A DNA stretch of 64,000 nt. Origin: Candidatus Chlorohelix allophototropha (GTDB lineage: Bacteria > Chloroflexota > Chloroflexia > Chloroheliales > Chloroheliaceae). Location: the NCBI RefSeq assembly GCF_030389965.1, contig NZ_CP128399.1, positions 1,426,001 through 1,490,000 of the forward strand, given 5' to 3'. Of this stretch, positions 18,420 through 25,992 are shown one piece after another. The notes beneath the pieces were generated by a model, which saw only the letters and a list, made by a program, of their open reading frames with translations, made no database searches and was not told where the DNA came from. Position 1 is the stretch's first letter, and each line of letters opens with the position of its first letter. The translations under genes were made by a program, and so were the position numbers.

Positions 18420-19187
18420 TCATGCGGCGAGGAGTACACTCTCAAAGATTAGTACGGTATCTCCAAGAGTAATAGTATCACCTGATTTCAGCGGGCGAGC
18501 CTCCCGATCAAACGCTTTCCCGTTCAGCAAAATAGCGCCGTTTGGAGAAGTATCACGGATAGCAAAACCACCATCTATTCTTTTGAGAACATACGCGCTT
18601 AGTTCAGAGCCTTTCACATCGTTGATCTCAAAATCCGAGCGCAAACCACCACAACGCCCAATTCGATAAAGCGATTTGCTATCAAGTTTCAGATTCATAC
18701 CGCTATTTGAACCGCTACATATTCGCAACCGATAGTGCAAAAACAGGTCGGGTTGAAGCGAATGAGCGCGAACCTGTGGCGCTATCACCGGAGGCAAAGA
18801 AAGCAAAGGCACTTGCGCAGGGCGTTTCGCTTGCACAGGTAGGGCAGTAAGCTCTAAACCAAGCCTGAACTGCATTTTCACGTAGCCAAGTTGTACTTCG
18901 TTACCGGGCATAAGGGCAACATCACCGGTAACACGCTTACCGGATACAAACACTCCGTTAGTACTGCCCAAATCGCAAATGTAATATAGCCCGTTTGTAT
19001 ATTTTATTTCAGCATGGCGACGCGAAACCGAACTATCAGCTATCAGATAATCTACTCCTGCGGCACGCCCCATCACAATCTTACCTACAGGACGCAAAGG
19101 GAGGACACGTTCACCCCAACGTAGATGCGCTTCAGGACCGAGCAGCATCATTCCATTTGCATTTATTGTCGCGCTGATCTGTTCCAT
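18420..19187 (-). CDS. tandem FHA-domain protein
   Basis: Two forkhead-associated domains in 255 residues. The first (about 25-110) has the canonical phosphothreonine-binding signature: IVMGRAAGVDYLIADSSVSRRHAEI then CDLGSTNGVFVSGKRV. The second (about 155-250) keeps YRIGRCGG and the late NGAILLNGK segment but lacks the SRRH stretch, so its phosphopeptide binding may be lost. FHA proteins read Ser/Thr kinase signals; no kinase lies next to it here. No membrane segment is present, so it should be cytosolic. Confidence 0.88.
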   Translation of the reverse strand: MEQISATINANGMMLLGPEAHLRWGERVLPLRPVGKIVMGRAAGVDYLIADSSVSRRHAEIKYTNGLYYICDLGSTNGVFVSGKRVTGDVALMPGNEVQLGYVKMQFRLGLELTALPVQAKRPAQVPLLSLPPVIAPQVRAHSLQPDLFLHYRLRICSGSNSGMNLKLDSKSLYRIGRCGGLRSDFEINDVKGSELSAYVLKRIDGGFAIRDTSPNGAILLNGKAFDREARPLKSGDTITLGDTVLIFESVLLAA

Positions 19188-19354
19188 ACTGTTTACTCCT
19201 AGTTCCTAATTAACATCACCGAATAATTATCTTCACCATAATAAACGTAAGACTTTTATTTTTTTTAATAACAGTGTCACACTTAATATAGTAATATTTT
19301 GTGCTGCTTTTAGCTCATTTTTCAGCAACAGCGAAGTTTTAGCATAGCGGCTTA

Positions 19355-19363
19355 TGTTATAAT
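19355..19363 (+). promoter_or_regulatory. extended -10 promoter for the folD-like operon
   Basis: TGTTATAAT at 19355-19363 is an extended -10 element (TGn-TATAAT) about 45 bases before the TTG start; no good -35 is seen, as is usual with extended -10 promoters. Confidence 0.5.
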
Positions 19364-19408
19364 TATCACGGATAGGTTAGTAATCCCCATTTAAAAAGGA
19401 GAGTTGGA

Positions 19409-20290
19409 TTGAGCTTCACTACGCAAAGTGGGCAAGCAGTGATGATGGACGGCAAGGCGCTGGCGAAAGAGGAACGCGAACGCTTGAAAGCCGAAGTTGC
19501 TACCTTTACTGAAAAACATGGATTTGCGCCGGGCTTGGCGGTAGTGCTGGTCGGTAATGACCCCGCCTCGATTGACTATAGCGGGGTATTGGTACGGCAC
19601 GCTCGCGAATATGGGATGCACGCCCTTCATCATGTGCTACCTTCTGGAATCAGCTTCGAGCAGTTCACGGAGGAAATTGCCGGATTGAATGCCGATAAGT
19701 CTATACACGGCATTTCAATCCAATGGCCTGTGCCGGGTATTGATCAATCACACGCCACCCTAACGCTCGAACCGCGCAAAGATGTGGAGGGTTACCATCC
19801 TATTTCTACTGGCAAGCTCTTCAGTGGAAGCGATACTTTTATTCCGGCTACGCCCCTCGGCGGGTTGCGCTTGCTGGAACACTACGGCTACAAACTGTAC
19901 GGCAAGCTCTGTCTGGTGGTAGGCTTTGGCGTTACGGTTGGGCGACCGCTCACTGCTTTATTGATTGCAGCAGGCGCAACCCCCGTTGTAACGCATTTGC
20001 CAACCCCGCGTGAGACTTTGGTTAAGCTGGGGCGGGAAGCGGATTTTATCTTTGGGGCAGCAGGAGCGGCACACCTCATCACTGGAGAGATGGTCAAGCC
20101 CGGCGCAGTGGTGGTGGATTTTGGCATGAGCTTCATTGATGGCAAGATGTACGGTGATGTAGAAGTGGAAAGCGTAAGACAGGTAGCGCAGGCAGTTACT
20201 ACCTCGCCTTCGGTAAGCGGTCGCCTGACTTCAATTGCGCTGCTGGAAAATGTGCTGAAAGCGGCGCGACAGCAAACGGAACAGTTATGA
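19409..20290 (+). CDS. folD: divergent FolD-like methylenetetrahydrofolate dehydrogenase
   Basis: FolD fold, 293 residues, starting at TTG (AGGAG at 19397-19401, seven-base spacer). Conserved: the VVLVGNDPAS substrate loop, KDVEGYHP, and a Rossmann half with VVGFGVTVGRP. Altered: the Tyr-x3-Lys catalytic pair reads Y57-S-G-V-L61, so the lysine needed for cyclohydrolase activity is replaced by leucine; QLPLP is QWPVP; the usual VPGGVGPMT near the end reads SPSVSGRLT. Only dehydrogenase activity is therefore expected. The next gene, overlapping by four bases (ATGA), is a cyclohydrolase-family protein that could supply the missing step. It is possibly an MtdA-like enzyme. Confidence 0.82.
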   Translation: MSFTTQSGQAVMMDGKALAKEERERLKAEVATFTEKHGFAPGLAVVLVGNDPASIDYSGVLVRHAREYGMHALHHVLPSGISFEQFTEEIAGLNADKSIHGISIQWPVPGIDQSHATLTLEPRKDVEGYHPISTGKLFSGSDTFIPATPLGGLRLLEHYGYKLYGKLCLVVGFGVTVGRPLTALLIAAGATPVVTHLPTPRETLVKLGREADFIFGAAGAAHLITGEMVKPGAVVVDFGMSFIDGKMYGDVEVESVRQVAQAVTTSPSVSGRLTSIALLENVLKAARQQTEQL

Positions 20291-20922
20291 GTGAACTTTT
20301 AAGCGATAAGACGGTAAGCGATTTTCTAGCGCAACTCGGTTCGGATGCGCCTACACCGGGCGGTGGCGGGGCATCGGCGCTGGCAGGGGCAAACGCCGCC
20401 GGGCTAGTGACAATGGTGGCGCGTTTGACCATAAGCAAAGAAGCGTTCGCAATACACGCCCCACGCATACAGGAAATTATTAACGCGGGGGACAAAGCGC
20501 GAATTGTGCTGGAAAAGGCAATTGACGCGGACGCGGAGGCGTTTGAAGCGGTGATGTCCGGTTATCGTTTGCCGCGTGCCACCCCAGAGGAGAAAGCAGC
20601 CCGCGCTGTCCGTATCCAAGAAGGGCTGAAAATCGCTACCGAGTCGCCTTTGAATATCGCCCGATATAGCGCAGAGATGGCAGAATTGGCAGCGGAACTC
20701 GCCGAAATCGGTAATCCACAAGCTATTTCCGATGCAGGTACAGCGGCATTGCTGGCAGAAGCGGCGGTACAAGGAGCGCTATTGCAGGGATGCATCAACC
20801 TGAAATCGCTCAAGGATGGTGATTACGTAGCGGCAGCACGCGCCGAAATCGAGCAGTTAATTGAACGCGCTTCTAACGCCCGTTCTCGCGCCCTCGCTAC
20901 TACACTCCAAAAATTAGCGTAA
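20287..20922 (+). CDS. methenyltetrahydrofolate cyclohydrolase / cyclodeaminase family (FchA/FTCD-C)
   Basis: All-helical protein of 211 residues matching the formiminotransferase-cyclodeaminase C-terminal family, which also includes the stand-alone cyclohydrolase FchA. Signature: DAPTPGGGGASALAGANAAGL (about 20-40, the glycine-rich folate loop); a conserved AIDADAEAFEAVM segment (about 79-91); and the C-terminal GCINLKSLKDGDYV. It follows the FolD-like gene with an ATGA overlap, so the pair should interconvert methylene-, methenyl- and formyl-tetrahydrofolate with the two activities on separate polypeptides. Confidence 0.88.
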   Translation: MSELLSDKTVSDFLAQLGSDAPTPGGGGASALAGANAAGLVTMVARLTISKEAFAIHAPRIQEIINAGDKARIVLEKAIDADAEAFEAVMSGYRLPRATPEEKAARAVRIQEGLKIATESPLNIARYSAEMAELAAELAEIGNPQAISDAGTAALLAEAAVQGALLQGCINLKSLKDGDYVAAARAEIEQLIERASNARSRALATTLQKLA

Positions 20923-20938
20923 CTACACCCTAGAAATA

Positions 20939-20985
20939 GTCAAATTATTTTTACAATTTGACTATTGTTATTTACCTTTTATAAT
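20939..20985 (+). promoter_or_regulatory. promoter of the cNMP-binding gene with inverted repeat over the -35
   Basis: TTGACT (20958-20963) and TATAAT (20980-20985) with a 16-base spacer. The -35 overlaps the right arm of a perfect 8-bp inverted repeat, GTCAAATT (20939-20946) / AATTTGAC (20955-20962). The repeat could be an operator or the terminator of the preceding gene. Confidence 0.6.
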
Positions 20986-21046
20986 AATTGAAGAACTAGA
21001 TATTCATAACAAAATCAATAATATCCATTCTTAGGAGAATACAATC

Positions 21047-21412
21047 GTGAGTTTTATAAATCTCTTTCGTAACGAAAAGGATGTAAAGGTTTTTGCCGCC
21101 GGGGAAGTAATTTTTAACGAAGGCGAGAGCGCCAATAGTATGTTCGTAATACTGGAAGGTACTGTCGAGATCAGCACCAAAAACACAGTTATCAACACCC
21201 TCGATGGAGGCGAAATATTGGGAGAAATGGCGTTGGTTGATGGCTCGCCACGTAGCGCCACCGCTATTGCCAAAACCGAGTGTAAACTGGTGCAGATTGA
21301 CGAAAGAAGGTTTCTTTACATGGTGCAAGAAACCCCCTTCTTCTCGTTACAGGTTATGCGGGTTATTGCCAAGCGATTGCGCGCGCTTAATGAGTTCATC
21401 AAAGCCCAATAG
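21047..21412 (+). CDS. stand-alone cyclic-nucleotide-binding domain protein
   Basis: 121 residues forming only a CRP-type cNMP-binding beta-barrel. It contains the FAAGEVIFNEGESANSMFVILEGTVEI entry strands and the phosphate-binding cassette GEILGEMALVDGSPRSATAIA (Glu and Arg both present, so real nucleotide binding is plausible). There is no DNA-binding HTH, so it is not a complete CRP regulator. Start GTG at 21047 follows AGGAG (21033-21037). A clear promoter precedes it and a terminator follows, so it is a monocistronic unit. Partner and ligand are unknown. Confidence 0.88.
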   Translation: MSFINLFRNEKDVKVFAAGEVIFNEGESANSMFVILEGTVEISTKNTVINTLDGGEILGEMALVDGSPRSATAIAKTECKLVQIDERRFLYMVQETPFFSLQVMRVIAKRLRALNEFIKAQ

Positions 21413-21443
21413 CTAATTCGCAAACTAAAATTCTTATAGCTTA

Positions 21444-21476
21444 AGCCCTACCCCTTACGGTAGGGCTTTTTGTTTT
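21444..21476 (+). terminator. intrinsic terminator of the cNMP-binding gene
   Basis: Perfect 9-bp stem AGCCCTACC (21444-21452) / GGTAGGGCT (21459-21467) with a 6-base loop, then TTTTTGTTTT. Confidence 0.95.
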
Positions 21477-21742
21477 GCTTACACTAATATATTAATACAT
21501 TTATCATTGAAATAAAAAGGAAAATGAGTTATTCTATTCAATACGAGGAAAATTGCACTTAGATGGAGTTATCATCTATTTACAATTAAGATATAAGGGG
21601 GCAAAACTCAATCTATTGATAATACTCTACTTTTACCACCTCTAACTGTAGTTAAACAGACAAAGATGTCTTTGGCAGCATTGTATAAGGCAAGGGTTAC
21701 AACACAGACCCGCACAATACTGGCAATAGGGAGAACCGAATT
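21477..21742. other. AT-rich intergenic region before the zinc-ribbon gene
   Basis: About 265 AT-rich bases after the terminator. No coding sequence or strong promoter match was recognised; the promoter of the downstream gene should be here. Confidence 0.3.
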
Positions 21743-22276
21743 ATGACCAGAATATTAGATTTAAACAGCACAACACATCCTGAAGCCCTGAGAATTAAAC
21801 CGGATTGCATGCTCGGTACGCTCTCCAATCTTCGAGAACAACTCGCGAAAGCAGAAATTCTTCTAGCTTCTATCCCATTCGAGAATCAAAATGATCGAAG
21901 AAGCCAGTTGGAAAAGGTAAAAGCATTGTGGAATCAAATAGCACAATTAGCCAGTAAAGTGCTGACCACCGAAGATTTCGGTAATGCAGTTTATCTTAAC
22001 CCGGATGCAATCAATGTCCCGCCTACCGAAAGCCCCGATCATAACTGCCCTTTGTGTCAAGGCACCGACTTGATAACCAACTATTCCGGAACTACTTTCT
22101 GCAAGGTTTGTGATGAGGAATTGTTGCTCTCTCCTCTGGTGCATGTACCGGAAGTGTGTCAAAATGCGCTAGAGGAATGTCCCTTCTGCCACAAGAAAGA
22201 TTTGGCGATTACTTACTCAAACCTGACATTTTGCAAAAATTGTGACGAGGACTTCTTGCTGCTAAGGCAAGCCTGA
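21743..22276 (+). CDS. double zinc-ribbon protein of unknown function
   Basis: 177 residues. The N-terminal about 75 residues are helical (LSNLREQLAKAEILLASIP). The C-terminal half carries two similar treble-cysteine ribbons, CPLCQGTDLITNYSGTTFCK followed by CDEELLL, and CPFCHKKDLAITYSNLTFCK followed by CDEDFLL. Each gives CxxC ... CxxC, so two zinc ions are expected; the two copies are clearly an internal duplication. No enzyme motif is present. ATG at 21743 is preceded by GGGAG. A terminator follows. I do not recognise a named family. Confidence 0.75.
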   Translation: MTRILDLNSTTHPEALRIKPDCMLGTLSNLREQLAKAEILLASIPFENQNDRRSQLEKVKALWNQIAQLASKVLTTEDFGNAVYLNPDAINVPPTESPDHNCPLCQGTDLITNYSGTTFCKVCDEELLLSPLVHVPEVCQNALEECPFCHKKDLAITYSNLTFCKNCDEDFLLLRQA

Positions 22277-22304
22277 ATCCGCCAGCCTAATTATTTGTGC
22301 AACT

Positions 22305-22336
22305 AACCCCCTTTTCTGTTTTGAAATGGGGGTTTT
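22305..22336 (+). terminator. intrinsic terminator of the zinc-ribbon gene
   Basis: AACCCCC arm (22305-22311) pairs with GGGGGTT (22328-22334), with a partly paired T/A extension inside, followed by TTTT overlapping the arm. Confidence 0.75.
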
Positions 22337-22401
22337 AGTTTGAGTAAAAACGCGCCAGATTTGCTTTTTTCGCACGGTAGCGGTAACTTAAGAATTACTT
22401 T

Positions 22402-22428
22402 AGACAAGGTGGTTTAAACCCCTTGTCT
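22402..22428. repeat. intergenic palindromic repeat (AGACAAGG ... CCTTGTCT family)
   Basis: AGACAAGGTGGTTTAAACCCCTTGTCT-type palindrome (arms AGACAAGG / CCTTGTCT). Related copies are at 23491, 29648, 30341 and 36635. Confidence 0.6.
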
Positions 22429-22465
22429 CTGTCTATATTATAAATTGCTTGAAAAGGATTTTATA

Positions 22466-23458
22466 ATGCCCACCACCTACCGCAAGATGATTGTTACTAA
22501 GCTTAGCCCTAATTTTGGCGAAGCGATCCAGATAATTGAAGCGCCGCTACCAGAACCGGGACGAGGCGAGATTCTGGTGCGTACCCGATACGCTGGTATG
22601 AACGCTTCGGTAGGGGTTTTCACAGCGGGCGGCTATCCCAACACTCCCCCGTTACCCTTCGATGTCTCTACCGAATCCACCGGAGAGGTGGTAGCAGTTG
22701 GGGAGAACGTGACCCATCTAAAAGCGGGTGATACGGTGATGGGTTTTGGCGCGGGTTTTAGCGAATACCAGTTGGTGAAAGCGCCCTCGGTTTACCCTGT
22801 AACGCAAGCCTCGCCGGAAATTACCAGCTTTCTAGTGAGCGGTTTAACGGCTTCGATTGCGCTGGAACAGGTGGGAGAGATGAAAAGCGGAGAGACGGTG
22901 CTGGTGACGGCGGCGGCAGGCGGTACCGGGCAATTTGCGGTGCAACTTGCCAAGCTCGCCGGAAACCATGTGATTGGAACGTGCAGTTCGGATGAAAAAG
23001 CGGCGTTGCTCAAAGAGCTTGGCTGCGACCGGGTTATCAACTATCGCCGAGAGGATTTGGGCAAGACGCTGAAAGAGGAATATCCCAAAGGGGTAAATCT
23101 GGTGTATGAATCGGTGGGACGCAGCACCTTTGATATTTGCATGCGCAATTTGGCGATACGCGGGCGGATGTTGGTAATCGGTTCGGTAGCAGACTATACC
23201 GCCGGACCTGAAACAATCACCGCACCGCGTATCAACTCATCGCTGGTAATGAAATCCATCTCGTTGCGGGGTTTTTTCTTGTTCCACTTCACCCAGTATT
23301 ACGCCGCGCATTTGCAAAAGCTGTCCGAACTGTATCGAGAAGGCAAGCTGAAGGTAAACATCGAGCCAACCGAATTTAAGGGGATAGATTCGGTGGTAAA
23401 GGCTTTTGAATTTCTACACAGCGGTAAAAGCTCAGGCAAGGTTATCGTAAGTTTCTAA
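22466..23458 (+). CDS. MDR-superfamily quinone oxidoreductase / zinc-free alcohol dehydrogenase
   Basis: Medium-chain NAD(P)H-dependent oxidoreductase, 330 residues, closest in pattern to prostaglandin reductase-3/ZADH2-like enzymes. GroES-like half: IEAPLPEPGRGEILVRTRYAGMN and GDTVMGFGAG. Rossmann half: VLVTAAAGGTGQFAVQLAKLAG (about 161-182), the AAxGGxGxxAxQ NADPH loop of the quinone-reductase branch. The Cys/His ligands of the catalytic zinc site are absent. I chose ATG 22466, preceded by AAAGGA at a good distance, over an in-frame upstream start at 22445. Substrate unknown. Confidence 0.88.
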   Translation: MPTTYRKMIVTKLSPNFGEAIQIIEAPLPEPGRGEILVRTRYAGMNASVGVFTAGGYPNTPPLPFDVSTESTGEVVAVGENVTHLKAGDTVMGFGAGFSEYQLVKAPSVYPVTQASPEITSFLVSGLTASIALEQVGEMKSGETVLVTAAAGGTGQFAVQLAKLAGNHVIGTCSSDEKAALLKELGCDRVINYRREDLGKTLKEEYPKGVNLVYESVGRSTFDICMRNLAIRGRMLVIGSVADYTAGPETITAPRINSSLVMKSISLRGFFLFHFTQYYAAHLQKLSELYREGKLKVNIEPTEFKGIDSVVKAFEFLHSGKSSGKVIVSF

Positions 23459-23490
23459 AGCAGGCGTTAGGTATAATTGTTGGAGTGTCA

Positions 23491-23517
23491 GGACAAAGAG
23501 CTTAAACCCCTTGCCCT
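23491..23517. repeat. intergenic palindromic repeat, degenerate copy
   Basis: GGACAAAGAGCTTAAACCCC then TTGCCCT: same core (CTTAAACCCCTTG) as the copies at 22402 and 29648, between the oxidoreductase gene and DUF2277; it could serve as a bidirectional terminator. Confidence 0.45.
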
Positions 23518-23545
23518 GTTGGAATTTCTGACAAATAGGGGCAAT

Positions 23546-23809
23546 TTAAAACCGCTGAGAAGCACGTAGGCGGGCGCGGGTGGCTTCTTCTTCCCGATTC
23601 TTTGGGGGCGCGTTCGTTTCCAGCGAATTGAGAAAATTGCCGGTAATGGCAGCTATTTGGTCAACCGCCTCTAGGAAAGCCACTTCGTTGGCTTTCGAGG
23701 GTTTGGTAAAACCGCTAACCTTACGCACAAATTGTATAGAAGCCGCCCGAATCTCAGCCTCAGTTACGGCCGGTTCAAAGTTGAAGAGAGTTTTGATGTT
23801 TCTACACAT
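23546..23809 (-). CDS. DUF2277 family protein
   Basis: Small conserved protein of 87 residues. It opens with the family's invariant MCRNIKTLFNFEP, followed by QFVRKVSGFTKPSKANE and the C-terminal APPKNREEEATRARLRA, which is diagnostic of DUF2277. Start ATG 23809 has GGAGG about eight bases upstream; an in-frame upstream ATG would put extra non-conserved residues before MCRN. Function unknown; no membrane segment or catalytic motif visible. Not obviously linked to its neighbours. Confidence 0.9.
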   Translation of the reverse strand: MCRNIKTLFNFEPAVTEAEIRAASIQFVRKVSGFTKPSKANEVAFLEAVDQIAAITGNFLNSLETNAPPKNREEEATRARLRASQRF

Positions 23810-23898
23810 ACGCCTTACCTCCATCAAATAGAGTCACGCAGGCTATATTTCGCTTAGTTGCCAGATAGTGAGTCGGTGTCCCACTCACGATTAAATTA

Positions 23899-24462
23899 TT
23901 ATTCCTTATCGGCTAACCGATAATAATTTAAAACGTTCCCAGAACTAAATGTTCTGCTTTTCATGAGTTTTAGCTTAAGTTCTTCTTTTATACCGTTGAA
24001 CAAAGCTTTGCCCCTGCCTAAAACAACCGGATTTACCATAAGCCGAAATTCATCGAGCAAGCCCTGGTTGATAAAATAAGCCGAAAGGTCGGAACTACCC
24101 ATTATTGTCAGGTCGCTGCCGGGTTGTTGTTTCAATCGTTGGATTTCTGTTGAAATATTATCCTTAACCAGGCGGGTATTGTGCCAATCTACTTTTTCCA
24201 GCGTCTTTGAAAAAACAATTTTGGGTAAACTATTCATTTTAGCGGCAACAATAGGGTCGTCATCGATGGCGATTGGAGTAGGCCAGTAACTTACCATCAA
24301 TTCGTAAGTTTTTCGCCCGAATAAAAGAAGATCCACCGCATTTAGTTGTTCGATAGCATAATCATTAAATTCATCATCTGTCACATGCCAATCTATCTCC
24401 CCGTTTGAACCTGCAAAAAAGCCATCCAAGGTTACCATCATAAATACATTAATTTTTCTCAT
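23899..24462 (-). CDS. dihydrofolate-reductase-fold protein (RibD C-terminal family)
   Basis: 187 residues with the DHFR/RibD_C fold seen in YyaP/YwjB-type proteins. Motifs: INVFMMVTLDGFFAGSNGEIDWH at the N-terminus, LLFGRKTYELMVSYWP (about 47-62), KIVFSKTLEKVDW, LTIMGSSDLSAYFINQGLLDE, and the C-terminal LMVNPVVLGRGKALF. These proteins probably reduce a pterin- or riboflavin-like substrate with NADPH, but true DHFR activity is not established. ATG 24462 is supported by GAGGTGG eight bases upstream. It is monocistronic, ending close to the DUF2277 start. Confidence 0.88.
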   Translation of the reverse strand: MRKINVFMMVTLDGFFAGSNGEIDWHVTDDEFNDYAIEQLNAVDLLLFGRKTYELMVSYWPTPIAIDDDPIVAAKMNSLPKIVFSKTLEKVDWHNTRLVKDNISTEIQRLKQQPGSDLTIMGSSDLSAYFINQGLLDEFRLMVNPVVLGRGKALFNGIKEELKLKLMKSRTFSSGNVLNYYRLADKE

Positions 24463-24679
24463 GCTATTTTCCACCTCAATTACTTATAAAACAGAGGCAA
24501 CCCCTTTTATAGAGTTAACCAAGAGATAATTTTATTGGGATGATTGGACGGCAAACTGCTGCATGTATTTTGTATTTTATACAGTGTAATAAAGGTTGAA
24601 TAAAATGTCAATACATATGTTCTATATTTCTTTTTTGAAACGAACTGAGCACGAATCAAATAACTGCTGTAACGAAAAT

Positions 24680-24685
24680 AGCAAC
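24680..24685. repeat. target-site duplication, left side of the IS4-type element
   Basis: AGCAAC directly precedes the left inverted repeat and recurs at 28830-28835 directly after the right one. Confidence 0.85.
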
Positions 24686-24775
24686 TTGACGTTTAGATAA
24701 ACGGGGCTATAGGAAATAGAAACCCGTATCGGAACTTACAAAAGAATGACAGTTTGTAGCCAGTTACCAGCAAAT

Positions 24776-25014
24776 TTAACAGCGAATATTCGTCAAATTA
24801 GAGGTAGAAAACCCCTTTTTGACCACCTTATAGCGGGTAGCCGGTCTTACTTTGGTGCCAACCGCTCGACCCTTCCCATTTCCTCGCACTTTGCTGGCTT
24901 TGGCCGGACTGCCCAACTGCACAATTATTCCGGACAAGCCTCGTCGAATTTGCTGAGGGCTTGGCTGTCGTTGACTATTTTCCCAAGGTCGCAACACTTC
25001 CAAGCCCAAGCCTT
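24776..25014 (-). pseudogene. C-terminal fragment of the split IS4-type transposase
   Basis: Reads GLEVLRPWENSQRQPSPQQ and ends RPATRYKVVKKGF plus a few residues, the usual basic end of this transposase group. Deleting 25015-27655 and one copy of GCCTT joins it in frame to the N-terminal part as ELQIAQG-LGLEVLRPWE. It has no start of its own and should not be expressed as a separate functional protein. Confidence 0.88.
25010..25014. repeat. target-site duplication of the IS21-type element (left copy)
   Basis: GCCTT immediately before the TGTAGA terminus; the matching copy is at 27656-27660 after TCTACA. Confidence 0.85.
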
Positions 25015-25194
25015 TGTAGATTGCGGTTGTCAAGACCTAATATTCCGGGCTAAAAATGCATCTGAATTTAACCCACTTTTTTAAGAAAAAGCTCCAGGCA
25101 GTGGCCTGTCGCACGCTGGCGTTCGCACAAAAGCCAAGCTTTTGCGCTCAACCAGCTCTTATTAGGCTGAAATAATCTTAGCCTCTTGAAATCT

Positions 25195-25992
25195 TTAAGA
25201 ACCAGTTCCCGCTTCCGGTTTCTTTTCTTCTGGTGGAAGTTGCCGACGCTCTAAGCCGTAACTCTCCTTTCCTAAAGTGCGGTAACTGCTACCTCTTAAA
25301 TAAAAAACTTCTCCGTGATGCAATAAACGGTCAATAATCGCCACCATCAAGGCAGTATCACCACCCTCGATCAGTTCGCCCCAGTTAGAAAGGCTTTTGT
25401 TACTGGTAATGATCGTAGCACCTCTGAGGTAACGTCCGCTGATCAGCTCATATAAGGCCGGACCTACACGTGCGTCCATCGGTAAATAGCCCAGTTCGTC
25501 TAATACCAACACCTGACATTTCAAAAGCGGCTCTAAAATCCTGGCTATTTCCTGGCGAGTGCTAGCCGCAATCACTTGGTTCGCCAGTTGTTGAGCCGTA
25601 ATGAACTTTACGGTGTAACCCAACTGCACCATCTTAATTCCGGCTGCAATCGAAAGATGGGTTTTCCCAAGCCCACTTGCCCCGATTAGGAGTAAATTCC
25701 CAGCTTTTTCTACAAAACTGCTGTCGAAATAGCGTAAAATCACGCTGCGCTTCAGTTCCGGGTGGCGACTGAAATCGAATTGTTCCAGGCTGGCTTCAAA
25801 AGGGAAACTGGCTGAGTGCAAACGCTTTTTGAGTTGGTTCTCCTGACGAGATAGCAACTCTTCGCTTAACAATTCTTCTAAAAACTCCCCGTAATCCATT
25901 CCGGTTTCGCGTGCCCGTTCAATCCAATCGCTGTATACCTGTTTTACCCTGCCCAGTTTTAGGCTGGTGAGTTTATGTTCCAGACTATTCAT
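25195..25992 (-). CDS. istB: IS21-family helper ATPase IstB
   Basis: AAA+ ATPase of 265 residues that loads the IstA transposase on target DNA, resembling DnaC/DnaA. Walker A is GASGLGKTHLS (about 103-113), Walker B VLVLDELGYLP (about 161-171), followed by the sensor-like ATIITSNKSLSNWGE. The N-terminal LTSLKLGRVKQVYSDWIERA region is the IstB-N domain. The start overlaps the istA stop by four bases (ATGA), as in most IS21 elements. Full length, apparently intact. Confidence 0.95.
   Translation of the reverse strand: MNSLEHKLTSLKLGRVKQVYSDWIERARETGMDYGEFLEELLSEELLSRQENQLKKRLHSASFPFEASLEQFDFSRHPELKRSVILRYFDSSFVEKAGNLLLIGASGLGKTHLSIAAGIKMVQLGYTVKFITAQQLANQVIAASTRQEIARILEPLLKCQVLVLDELGYLPMDARVGPALYELISGRYLRGATIITSNKSLSNWGELIEGGDTALMVAIIDRLLHHGEVFYLRGSSYRTLGKESYGLERRQLPPEEKKPEAGTGS

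Noticed and set aside
24776-25033. Independent small basic protein
   Set aside because: It is the C-terminal end of the split transposase; the frame rejoins exactly when the IS21-type element is removed.
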